From the NCBI RefSeq assembly GCF_001418005.1, contig NZ_LIOL01000010.1:1-64000 (forward strand): a stretch of DNA of 64,000 bases. Direction: 5' to 3'. Of this stretch, positions 38,289-46,748 are shown in pieces. Made by a program: the position numbers and the translations under genes. Within the stretch, counting starts at the first letter, position 1. Every line of letters starts with the position of its first letter. Source of the DNA: Chelatococcus sambhunathii. Lineage in GTDB: Bacteria > Pseudomonadota > Alphaproteobacteria > Rhizobiales > Beijerinckiaceae. The notes beneath the pieces were generated by a model. That model saw only the letters and a list, made by a program, of their open reading frames with translations, did not search any database and was not told the origin of the DNA.

Positions 38289-40124
38289 ATGACCGTAAGA
38301 GTCTCGTTGAGCGAAGCTCCCCCTGCCGGCCGTCTCGCCGCGCTCATGGCCTGGCTCGGCAACCCGCGCGTCTACACGTCGCTCGCGGCCCTGTCGCTCA
38401 TCCTCGTCATTCCGATCGTCGTCGATTCGCCCTTCATCGTGCACGTCTTCGTCACGATCTGCGTCTTCGCCGGCCTGTCGACGGCCTGGAACATCGTCGG
38501 CGGGTATGCGGGGCAGTTGTCGCTCGGCCACATGGTGTTCTACGGCATCGGCGCCTATACGACGGCGCTGCTCATCCAGCACTTCGGGCTGACGCCGTGG
38601 CTCGGCATGTGGGTCGGCGCCGCCGTCTCCGTCGCGGTCTCGGTTTTCATCGGCTATCCGTGCTTTCGCCTGCGCGGCCCGTTCTTCGCGCTCGCGACCA
38701 TCGCCTTCCTTGAAGTGGTGCGCCTGCTCGCGATCCATTTCCACGGCTTCACCGGCGGCTCGGCCGGGCTCATCGTGCCGCTCAAGCTCGGCTGGGCGTG
38801 GATGATCTTCCAGGACAAGATCAACTATCTCTACATCGCCTTCGGCCTGCTATTGGCAACGCTCGCCGTCTCCTACGCCATCCGCACCTCGCGCCTCGGC
38901 TACTGTCTCACCGCCGTGCGCGAGCGCGAGGACGCCGCCTCGGCGGCCGGCATCTCCAATACGGACGTCAAGCTCAAGGCCGTGATGATCTCGGCGGGGC
39001 TGACGAGCCTCTTCGGCTCCTTCCACGCCATGTATCTCACCTTTCTCGAGCCGGAGACGATGTTCTCGCTGGCGAACTCCGTGTCGATCGCCATGTTCGC
39101 GCTCATCGGCGGGCTCGGCACGGTGGCGGGGCCGCTCCTCGGCACCGTTCTCGTCGTGCCGATCGCCGAGCTCGCGCGCGGCTGGCTCGGCGCTTCCGCC
39201 AACGGCCTGCACGGCTTCGTCTACGGTGTCGTGCTCGTGCTCATCACCCTGACGCTGCCGGGGGGCCTCGCCGGCACCTTCGGGCCGCGTGTCACGGCCC
39301 TCATCGACAGGCTGCCGGGCCGGCGCGTGGCGCCCGACAGGGAGGCGCCGGCCCTGCGCCACATCGAAGGTACGCCCGGCGAGCCGGTGCTGGAGACGCG
39401 CGACCTCGTCATGAAGTTCGGCGGCCTCACGGCGACCGACCATGTGTCGATCACGCTCAGGCGCGGCGAGATCCTCGGCGTCATCGGGCCGAACGGCGCC
39501 GGCAAGACGACTTTGTTCAACCAGATCTCCGGCTTCCTGAAGCCGACGTCCGGCACGGTGGTCATCTATGATGCCGAAGGCCGGCCGGTGACGCCGGCGC
39601 GGGCGGACGAATATGCCCGCCTCGGCGTCGGCCGCACGTTCCAGATCGTGCAGCCCTTCGGCAAGCTGACGGTGATCGAGAACATCATGATCGGCGCCTT
39701 CATGCGCCACACGTCGGTGGACGACGCACGCGCCGCGGCCCTGCGCATCGCGCGGCTCGTCGGCCTCCTCCACGTGAAGGACGTCGAGGCGCGCAACCTG
39801 CCCATCGGTGATCTGAAGCGCCTCGAGGTTGCCCGCACCCTCGCCACCGAGCCGTCGATCCTGCTGCTCGACGAGGTCATGGCGGGCCAGAACCAGACCG
39901 ACACCCAGAAGATGGTGGAGCTCATCCGCACCATCCGGGACACGGGCGTCACGGTCATCGCCATCGAGCACAACATGCAAGCCATCATGAGCCTGTCGGA
40001 CCGCATCGTCGTCATCGATTCCGGCAAGGTCATCGCGCAGGGCGATCCCCGGGAGGTGGTGCGCAACCGCCGCGTTATCGAGGCCTATCTCGGAGAGGAC
40101 TTCGTCGATGCTCAAGGTCTCTAA
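38289..40124 (+). CDS. livM-livG: fused LivM permease and LivG ATPase
   Basis: 611 residues. LivM part at about 30-345, with WNIVGGYAGQLSLGHMVFYGIGAY and the LRGPFFALATIAF segment. LivG part at about 365-611: Walker A GPNGAGKT (400-407), signature LPIGDLKRLE (a normal LivG variant of LSGGQ) and Walker B ILLLDE (524-529), then the switch His in AIEHNMQAI. Such fusions occur in several proteobacteria. It starts 4 bp after livH and overlaps livF by 17 bp. Confidence 0.92.
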   Translation: MTVRVSLSEAPPAGRLAALMAWLGNPRVYTSLAALSLILVIPIVVDSPFIVHVFVTICVFAGLSTAWNIVGGYAGQLSLGHMVFYGIGAYTTALLIQHFGLTPWLGMWVGAAVSVAVSVFIGYPCFRLRGPFFALATIAFLEVVRLLAIHFHGFTGGSAGLIVPLKLGWAWMIFQDKINYLYIAFGLLLATLAVSYAIRTSRLGYCLTAVREREDAASAAGISNTDVKLKAVMISAGLTSLFGSFHAMYLTFLEPETMFSLANSVSIAMFALIGGLGTVAGPLLGTVLVVPIAELARGWLGASANGLHGFVYGVVLVLITLTLPGGLAGTFGPRVTALIDRLPGRRVAPDREAPALRHIEGTPGEPVLETRDLVMKFGGLTATDHVSITLRRGEILGVIGPNGAGKTTLFNQISGFLKPTSGTVVIYDAEGRPVTPARADEYARLGVGRTFQIVQPFGKLTVIENIMIGAFMRHTSVDDARAAALRIARLVGLLHVKDVEARNLPIGDLKRLEVARTLATEPSILLLDEVMAGQNQTDTQKMVELIRTIRDTGVTVIAIEHNMQAIMSLSDRIVVIDSGKVIAQGDPREVVRNRRVIEAYLGEDFVDAQGL

Positions 40125-40812
40125 TGTCACCGCCGGCTACGGGCGCACCGTCATCCTTCAGGACGTGTCCATCGAAGTCGGGCGCGGCGAGGTGGTCACC
40201 ATCATCGGCGCCAACGGCGCGGGCAAGACGACGCTGCTGCGCGCCATTTCGGGGCTCGTGAAGCCGAGCGCCGGCCGCATCACGTTCGACGGCACCGACA
40301 TCGCCGGCATGGCGCCGGCCGACATCGTGGGCCGCGGTCTCATCCAGGTGCCGGAGGCGCGCCAGCTGTTCCCGGTGATGAGCGTGCGCGACAACGTGCT
40401 CATGGGCGCCTACCATCCCGCCGCGCGGGCCGGAGCGGACAGGCGCTTCGCCGAGGTGCTCGACCTCTTCCCCCGCATCGGCGAGCGGCTCGACCAGCTC
40501 GCCGGCTCCCTGTCGGGCGGGGAGCAGCAGATGGTCGCCATCGCCCGCGGGCTGATGGCCAATCCCAAGCTGCTGATGCTGGACGAGCCGTCCCTCGGCC
40601 TCGCGCCAATCATCGTGCAGCAGATGTTCGGCATCGTCGATCGCATCTGCGAGATGGGCACCACCGTGCTCCTCGTCGAGCAGAAGGCGTTCCACGCGCT
40701 CAAGATCGCCCATCGCGCCTATGTCATCGAGAACGGCCGCATCGCCATCGAGAACACGGGCGCCGGGTTGCTCGCCGATCCGCACATCAAGACCGCCTAT
40801 CTCGGCATCTGA
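40108..40812 (+). CDS. livF: branched-chain-type ABC ATPase (LivF)
   Basis: 234 residues. Walker A GANGAGKTT, signature SLSGGEQQMVAIARGL, Walker B LLMLDEPSLGL and VLLVEQKAFHAL at the switch, all LivF hallmarks. It pairs with the LivG half of the fusion protein. The 17-bp overlap with that gene implies coupled translation. Confidence 0.94.
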   Translation: MLKVSNVTAGYGRTVILQDVSIEVGRGEVVTIIGANGAGKTTLLRAISGLVKPSAGRITFDGTDIAGMAPADIVGRGLIQVPEARQLFPVMSVRDNVLMGAYHPAARAGADRRFAEVLDLFPRIGERLDQLAGSLSGGEQQMVAIARGLMANPKLLMLDEPSLGLAPIIVQQMFGIVDRICEMGTTVLLVEQKAFHALKIAHRAYVIENGRIAIENTGAGLLADPHIKTAYLGI

Positions 40813-40830
40813 CAGCCGCGGGAACTCAAG

Positions 40831-41625
40831 ATGAACATCACCGGAACCACCCGGGTCTGGGGCATCCTTGCCGACCCGATCCACCACGTGAAGACGCCGC
40901 AGGCGCTCAACCTCATGATGGTGGCGCGCGGCGTCGACGGCGTCATGGTGCCGATGCATGTCGGCGCCGGCGAGCTCGCCGCAGTGGTCGGCGCCATGCG
41001 GCACGTGCGCAACTTCGGCGGCTTCGTCGTGACCGTGCCGCACAAGACGGCGATCGCCGCGCTGTGCGACGAAGCCTCCGAGACCGTCCGGCGCGTCGGG
41101 GCGGCCAATTGCGTGCGGCGCGAAGCGGACGGCCGGTTCGTCGCCGACATGCTCGACGGCAAGGGCTTCGTCGCCGGCCTCAAGCGCGAGGGCATTGATC
41201 CCGAGGGGATGGGCGTCCTCCTCGCCGGCGCCGGCGGCGCGGCGAATGCCATCGCCTTCGCGCTTGCCGAGGCGGGCGTGAAGCGCCTCGCCATCGCCAA
41301 TCGCACCAAGGCGAAGTCCGATGATCTGGCCGCACGCCTCAGCAAGGCCTTCCCCGCGCTGCCCGTCACGACGGAGCCGGGCGGCGTCGGCGGCTACGCC
41401 CTCGTCGTGAACGCGACCTCGCTGGGGCTCAGCGAGGGGGATCCGCTGCCGGTCGATATCGCGGGGCTGACGAGCGGCCAGACGGTGGCGGAGGTCATCA
41501 TGCAGCCGGCGGAGACGGCGCTCATGGCCGCGGCCCGGGCGCGCGGCTGCCACGTCCATCCCGGCAAGCCGATGCTCGAATGCCAGCTCGACCTGATGGC
41601 CGATTTCCTGGGGATGCGCGCATGA
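40831..41625 (+). CDS. shikimate/quinate dehydrogenase-like protein
   Basis: 264 residues. Shikimate-DH N-domain with GILADPIHHVKTPQALN (the usual SxS pair is replaced by HHVKTP) and the catalytic Lys in VTVPHKTA; the Asp partner is in MLDGKGF, where most AroE have NTDGxGF. Rossmann domain with LLAGAGGAANAIA and ANRTKAKSDDLA. The changed substrate loop and the catabolic setting argue for an AroE-like enzyme acting on another hydroxy acid or cyclitol, not for chorismate synthesis. Its stop overlaps the following SDR start. Confidence 0.85.
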   Translation: MNITGTTRVWGILADPIHHVKTPQALNLMMVARGVDGVMVPMHVGAGELAAVVGAMRHVRNFGGFVVTVPHKTAIAALCDEASETVRRVGAANCVRREADGRFVADMLDGKGFVAGLKREGIDPEGMGVLLAGAGGAANAIAFALAEAGVKRLAIANRTKAKSDDLAARLSKAFPALPVTTEPGGVGGYALVVNATSLGLSEGDPLPVDIAGLTSGQTVAEVIMQPAETALMAAARARGCHVHPGKPMLECQLDLMADFLGMRA

Positions 41626-42380
41626 GCACGGATCGCTCGCAGGATCTTGCCGGCCGCGTCGCGCTCGTCACCGGCGGCGGCTCCGGCATCGGGCTCGCCA
41701 TGGTGCGGCTCCTTGCGGCGCGCGGCGCGCGCGTGGCGGTGCTCGACCGCGATGCGGAGGTGGCCGGGGCCCTGCCCGCGGGCGTCACGCTCCACACGGC
41801 CAGCGTCGAGGATCCGGACGCCGTGGCGCGGGCCTATGATGCGGTCGAGCAGGCGTTCGGACCGCTCGACATCGTCATCGCCAATGCGGGCGTGTCGCAG
41901 AACGGCCCGACGCTGGAGCTCGACCTCGCCGGCTGGCGGCGGGTGATGAGCGTCAATCTCGACGGCGTCTTCGTCACGGCGCACGAGGCGGGCCGGCGCA
42001 TGGTGCCGCGCGGGCGCGGCGTCATCCTTCTCGTCTCCTCGATGTATGGCGTGGTCGCGGCGCCCGAGCGCCTTGGCTACTGCGTGTCGAAGGCGGGCGT
42101 TGCCATGATGGCCAAGGCGCTCGCCATCGAGTGGGCGCGCCACGGCGTGCGCGTCAACGCCATCGCCCCGGGCTACGTGCGCACGCCCTTCCTGGAGGAA
42201 CTGATCGCGCGGGGCCGGCTCGACCCCGCGGCCATGGAGGTGCGTACGCCCATCGGCCGCCTCATCCGCCCGGACGAGATCGCCCAACTCGCCGCCTTCC
42301 TGGCATCGGACGAAGCCTCCGCCATCACCGGCCAGGTCGCAGGCGCCGACGGCGGCTGGACCGCCTACGGGTACATCTAG
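41622..42380 (+). CDS. short-chain dehydrogenase/reductase
   Basis: 252 residues from the ATG at 41622 (four-base overlap with the upstream gene). TGGGSGIGLAMV, ANAGVSQNG, LLVSSMYGVVAA with the catalytic Ser, and YCVSKAGVAMM (Tyr, Lys); VLDRDAEV after strand 2 favours NAD. C-terminal TGQVAGADGGWTAYGYI is typical of sugar or polyol SDRs. Third SDR of the island. Confidence 0.9.
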   Translation: MSTDRSQDLAGRVALVTGGGSGIGLAMVRLLAARGARVAVLDRDAEVAGALPAGVTLHTASVEDPDAVARAYDAVEQAFGPLDIVIANAGVSQNGPTLELDLAGWRRVMSVNLDGVFVTAHEAGRRMVPRGRGVILLVSSMYGVVAAPERLGYCVSKAGVAMMAKALAIEWARHGVRVNAIAPGYVRTPFLEELIARGRLDPAAMEVRTPIGRLIRPDEIAQLAAFLASDEASAITGQVAGADGGWTAYGYI

Positions 42381-42388
42381 GGGCTGCC

Positions 42389-44593
42389 ATGGTCACCCGC
42401 ACGACATTGTCCGCAGTAGCGCCCTGGACGAGGCTCGCCACCGGTCCGGAGGACTGGGATGCGGCCGATCCGGCTCTCCTCGGGACGATGCTGGCGCAGA
42501 TGCATCTCATTCGCGCCTTCGAGGAGGAGGTGCTGGTGCTCGCGGGCGAAGGGCTGGTGCACGGGCCGGCGCACTCCTCCATCGGCCAAGAGGGCGGGGC
42601 AGTCGGCTCCATCGTCGGCCTGCGGCCGAGCGATCAGATCAATGGCTCGCATCGCGGGCATCACCAGTTCCTCGCCAAGGCGCTCGCTTATGCGGCGCCG
42701 GGGCTCGATCCGACGGGCGCCCTCCCGGAGACGGTCGACCGGGTTCTCTACCGCACGCTGGCGGAAATCCTTGGGCTCGAGCCCGGCTTCGGCCACGGGC
42801 GCGGGGGCTCGATGCACTTGCGCTGGGCCGAGGCCGGGGCCCTTGGCACCAATGCCATCGTCGGCGGCGGGGTGCCGCTCGCGGCCGGTGCCGCCATGGC
42901 CCACAAGCTCGCCGGGACCGGCGACATCGCCGTCACCTGCTTCGGCGACGGGGCCATGAACATCGGCGCGACGCTGGAGACCATGAACCTCGCCGCCGCC
43001 TGGTCGCTGCCGCTCCTCTTCTTCGTCGAGAACAATTTCTATGCCGTCGCCACCCGTGTCGACGAGGTGACGCGCGAGGCGCGCCTCTCCGGCCGCGCGC
43101 CGGGCTTCGGCATTCCCGCCTGGCGCGTCGACGGCATGGACCCGCTCGCGGTCCACCTCGCCACCGAGGAGGCAGCGGCGCTGCTGCGCGCGGGACGCGG
43201 CCCAGCGCTCATCGAGGTCGAGGTCTACCGCTATTTCCACCAGAATGGACCCTTCCCGGGCTCGGCCTTCGGCTATCGGCCGAAGGAGGAGGAGGCGGCG
43301 TGGCGCGCGCGCGATCCGCTCAAGCGCACCGCCGACGAGATGATCCGCCGCAAGCTCATCGACGAAGCGGCCGTCGCCGATCTCAGGGACCGTTGCGAGG
43401 CGCTGATGCGCGACATCGCCGGGCGTCTCGTCGAGCCGGAGGGCAATCGCCGGCGCATCCGCCCCGGCCTGTGGCCGGACAAGGCCTTCGTCGACGTCGG
43501 CATCCGTGCGCCCTTGCCGGCCCACCCGCCCGGGCGCCGCGCCGAGGAGGAGGCGCGTGGCCTTGCCATGGCCGAGCGCCGCTTCGTCGATGCCATCGCC
43601 GACCTGCTCAACCGCCGTTTCGCCACCGATCCCTCGCTCGTCCTCATGGGTGAGGACGTGCATCGCCTCAAGGGTGGCACCAACGGGGCGACGCGCGGCC
43701 TCGCCGATGCCCATCCCGGCCGCGTGCTCGGCACGCCCATCAGCGAGGGTGCCTTCACCGGCCTTGCCGGCGGGCTCGCCATCGACGGGCGCTACCGGCC
43801 GATCGTCGAGTTCATGTATCCCGACTTCATGTGGGTCGCGGCCGACCAGGTGTTCAACCAGATCGGCAAGGCGCGCCACATGTTCGGGGACGACACCGAC
43901 GTGCCGCTCGTCCTGCGCACCAAGATTGCCATGGGCACCGGCTATGGCTCCCAGCATTCGCTCGATCCCGCCGGCGTCTTCGCCACCGCGCCCGGCTGGC
44001 GCATCGTGGCGCCGTCGACGCCCTTCGACTACGTGGGGCTGATGAACGCGGCGCTTCTCTGCCGCGATCCCGTCCTCGTCATCGAGCACGTCGATCTCTA
44101 CCAGATGACGGGCGAGGTGCCGGCGGACGATCTCGACTATCTCGTCCCCCTCGGCCGGGCGCGCATCGTGCGGCCGGGCGCGGAGATGACGGTGCTCACC
44201 TATTCCGCCATGGTGCACCGCACGCTGGAGACGGTGGACGCGCTCGGCGTCGACGCGGAGGTCATCGACCTGCGCACGCTCGACCGCTTGAGCCTCGACT
44301 GGGAGACGATCGGCGACAGCATCCGCCGCACGCACAACGTTCTCATCGTCGAGCAGGGTGCGCGCGGCACGTCCTACGGCGGCATGCTCGCTGACGAGAT
44401 TCAGCGCCGCTATCTCGACTGGCTGGACCAGCCGGTGCAGCGGGTGCACGGGCGCGAGGCCTCGCCCACCATCTCCAGGGTGCTGGAGCGTGCCGCCTTC
44501 GCCGGGCCGGCCGAGATTGCCGCAGGCCTTGCGCTGACGATGGCCGAGAAGGGAAGGCCGCTCGATGCGGCGGCGCTGGGGGCGCTGGTGTGA
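42389..44593 (+). CDS. fused E1 alpha-beta thiamine diphosphate-dependent dehydrogenase
   Basis: 734 residues. E1-alpha part at about 30-345: HSSIGQEGGAVGS, GSHRGHHQFLAK, GHGRGGSMHL and the TPP/Mg motif GDGAMNIGATLETMN ... ENN. E1-beta part at about 390-734: LMGEDV, PISEGAFTGLAGGLA, EFMYPDFMWVAADQVFNQIGKARHMF (cited by its D-x-x-x-NQ-x-x-K core) and VLIVEQG. It should decarboxylate a 2-oxo acid or cleave an acetoin- or diketone-like substrate. No E2 or E3 gene is in the window, so either it borrows them or uses another acceptor. Confidence 0.92.
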   Translation: MVTRTTLSAVAPWTRLATGPEDWDAADPALLGTMLAQMHLIRAFEEEVLVLAGEGLVHGPAHSSIGQEGGAVGSIVGLRPSDQINGSHRGHHQFLAKALAYAAPGLDPTGALPETVDRVLYRTLAEILGLEPGFGHGRGGSMHLRWAEAGALGTNAIVGGGVPLAAGAAMAHKLAGTGDIAVTCFGDGAMNIGATLETMNLAAAWSLPLLFFVENNFYAVATRVDEVTREARLSGRAPGFGIPAWRVDGMDPLAVHLATEEAAALLRAGRGPALIEVEVYRYFHQNGPFPGSAFGYRPKEEEAAWRARDPLKRTADEMIRRKLIDEAAVADLRDRCEALMRDIAGRLVEPEGNRRRIRPGLWPDKAFVDVGIRAPLPAHPPGRRAEEEARGLAMAERRFVDAIADLLNRRFATDPSLVLMGEDVHRLKGGTNGATRGLADAHPGRVLGTPISEGAFTGLAGGLAIDGRYRPIVEFMYPDFMWVAADQVFNQIGKARHMFGDDTDVPLVLRTKIAMGTGYGSQHSLDPAGVFATAPGWRIVAPSTPFDYVGLMNAALLCRDPVLVIEHVDLYQMTGEVPADDLDYLVPLGRARIVRPGAEMTVLTYSAMVHRTLETVDALGVDAEVIDLRTLDRLSLDWETIGDSIRRTHNVLIVEQGARGTSYGGMLADEIQRRYLDWLDQPVQRVHGREASPTISRVLERAAFAGPAEIAAGLALTMAEKGRPLDAAALGALV

Positions 44594-46314
44594 TGGCGGG
44601 CAGGACAGCCGCAGACAGCATGGAGAGCTTCGATTTCGTCATCGTCGGCGGCGGCAATGCCGGCTGCGTCCTCGCCGAGCGGCTGAGTGCTGGAGGGCGG
44701 CATAGCGTACTGCTCCTCGAGGCGGGCGGGCGTGACAGCGGCTTCTGGATCCCGATCCCCGCCGGCTTCAGCAAGCTTCTCGTCAATGACGTCTACAACT
44801 GGCGCTTCGCCACCGAGCCGGAGGACGGCGTCAAGGGCCGCTCCATCGCCATCCCGCGCGGCAAGGGGCTCGGCGGCTCCACGCTCATCAACGGCATGAT
44901 CTACGTGCGCGGCCAGCCGCAGGACTACGACACCTGGGCGCAGATGGGCTGCACCGGCTGGGCCTTCGACGATGTCCTGCCCTATTTCCGCAAGCTGGAG
45001 GCTTTCGACGGTGCAGCGGACGAGACTCGCGGCCGGGATGGCCCGCTCGCCGTCACGACAGTGACCGAGCGTCCAGCGCTGGCCGAGGCCTTCATCGCGG
45101 CGGCGGGGGAAGCCGGCTTTCCGCGCAACCGCGACTATAACGGCCGTGACCAGGAGGGCTTCGGCTATTACCAGGTGAACCAGCGGAATGGCCGCCGGGT
45201 CAGCGCGGCCGATGCCTATTTACGCCCGGCCCGCGGCCGGCCGAACCTTGCCGTCCGCACCCATGCGCACGTGCTCAGCGTGGATTTCGACGGCCGCCGC
45301 GCCACCGGCGTCACCTATCGCAGCGGTGGCCGTGACGTCAGCGTCAAGGCGCGCGGCGAGGTCATCCTCGCCGCCGGCGCCGTGCAGACGCCGCAGCTGC
45401 TCGAGCTCTCGGGCGTCGGCGATCCGACGGTGCTCACCGGGCTCGGCCTGCCGGTGCGGCACGCGCTCGCCGGGGTTGGCGCGAACTACATGGACCACTT
45501 CTGCACGCGCATGAACTGGCGCGTGAAGCAGAAGGTGACACTCAACGAGGCGACACGCGGCTACCGCCTCGCGCTCGCCGTCGCGCAATATTTCCTGACG
45601 CGAAAGGGCATCCTGACGCTCGGCACCGGCCTTGCGCACGGCTTCGTCAGGACGCGGCCGGAGCTTGCCGGGCCCGACATCCAGTATTTCTTCATGCACG
45701 CGAGCTATGCCAATGCGGCCGAGCGCAGGCTCGACCGCGAGCCGGGCATGACCATCGGCGTCACGCAGCTGCGGCCGGAATCGCGCGGCAGCATCCACGC
45801 CCGCTCGCCGGATCCGCTCGCGCCGCCCGTGATCCGGCCGAATTTCCTCGCCGCGCAGGTCGACCGCGACTGCATGGTGGAGGGCATGCGCATCGCGCGC
45901 CGCATCGTCGAGCAGCCGGCCATGGACGCCTTCCGCGCCCACGAGATGAGCCCCGGGCCCGACTGCCGCAACTATGACGACTGGCTCGATTTCGCGCGCA
46001 GCAACGGCCAGACGATCTATCACGCCTGCGGCACCTGCCGGATGGGCACGGACGAGCAGGCGGTCGTCGATCCGCGTCTCAGGGTGCGCGGTCTCCAGGG
46101 GCTGCGCGTCGTCGACGCCTCCATCATGCCGACGATCGTCTCCGCCAACACCCAGGCGGCGGTCTTCATGATCGCCGAGAAGGGGGCGGATCTCATCCTT
46201 GCGGATGCGGCGCAACATTGGGACGTGGGTAGTGGTTTCAGCACACCGGCGATGGTGTCCAGAATCCCGGCGGGGCCGACCGAGGAAAACGCTGGCCATG
46301 GCCGGGGAGCATGA
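44593..46314 (+). CDS. GMC-family FAD oxidoreductase
   Basis: 573 residues; the ATG at 44593 overlaps the E1 stop by one base. FAD motif DFVIVGGGNAGCVLAERL, then GGSTLINGMIYVRG and GAVQTPQLLELSGVGD. The active-site His is in YHACGTCRMG and the second His/Asn position in SANTQAAVFMIAEKGADLI is Asn. Similar to choline and alcohol dehydrogenases of the GMC group. It oxidises a primary or secondary alcohol, probably feeding the E1 enzyme. Confidence 0.92.
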   Translation: MAGRTAADSMESFDFVIVGGGNAGCVLAERLSAGGRHSVLLLEAGGRDSGFWIPIPAGFSKLLVNDVYNWRFATEPEDGVKGRSIAIPRGKGLGGSTLINGMIYVRGQPQDYDTWAQMGCTGWAFDDVLPYFRKLEAFDGAADETRGRDGPLAVTTVTERPALAEAFIAAAGEAGFPRNRDYNGRDQEGFGYYQVNQRNGRRVSAADAYLRPARGRPNLAVRTHAHVLSVDFDGRRATGVTYRSGGRDVSVKARGEVILAAGAVQTPQLLELSGVGDPTVLTGLGLPVRHALAGVGANYMDHFCTRMNWRVKQKVTLNEATRGYRLALAVAQYFLTRKGILTLGTGLAHGFVRTRPELAGPDIQYFFMHASYANAAERRLDREPGMTIGVTQLRPESRGSIHARSPDPLAPPVIRPNFLAAQVDRDCMVEGMRIARRIVEQPAMDAFRAHEMSPGPDCRNYDDWLDFARSNGQTIYHACGTCRMGTDEQAVVDPRLRVRGLQGLRVVDASIMPTIVSANTQAAVFMIAEKGADLILADAAQHWDVGSGFSTPAMVSRIPAGPTEENAGHGRGA

Positions 46315-46664
46315 CATGCCGCCCGGGCGCTCCTCTGCGAGGCGGTCGATCTCGCCTATGCGAATGTCGTCAAAGGCGGATGGCCCTTCGGTGCCGTCGC
46401 CGTGAGGGAAGGCGGCCATTCCTGCCCGATGTGCCTCGCCACCATGCGCCCATCCGGCGTCGGTGCGGTCGTCTATGCCTATACGAACGAGGATGCCGCG
46501 CTCCACGGTCTGTCGACTGCGGCGATCGAAGCCGATCTTGCGGGCCCTTCGCCGCGCAGTCGATGACCATCAGCCACGATCCCATCCGCCTCGACGGGCG
46601 TCCGGACCTCTATGCGGCCTGGCGTCAGTGGCAGCAGAGCCAGGAACGCCGCGACGGAAGCTGA
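46312..46664 (+). pseudogene. nucleoside/guanine deaminase-type gene with internal deletion and frameshift
   Basis: One frame reads ALLCEAVDLAYANVVKGGWPFGAVAV, cited by its CEAVDLA and GGWPFGAV parts, then jumps to HSCPMCLATMRPSGVGAVVYAY and TNEDAALHGLSTAAIEADL. The CPMC zinc-cysteine motif is kept, but the stretch of about 40 residues holding the catalytic HAE is missing. Past about 46535 the frame shifts by one and continues MTISHDPIRLDGRPDLYAAW to a stop at 46664. No in-frame start. Without HAE it cannot be an active deaminase. Confidence 0.75.
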
Positions 46665-46748
46665 CCGGCGCGCCTGTCTGTGCGGCAACGCGCTTTCCTC
46701 CTTCACCCCGTGCGAGTAGAATTGGCACACGATGAGAAGGGGGCTGCG

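Noticed and set aside
40831-41625. Housekeeping aroE of chorismate synthesis
   Set aside because: The substrate-binding SxS and NTD positions are altered and the gene is embedded in a catabolic transport operon.
42377-44449. Long minus-strand open frame opposite the E1 fusion
   Set aside because: No recognisable motifs, composition typical of antisense reading in GC-rich DNA.
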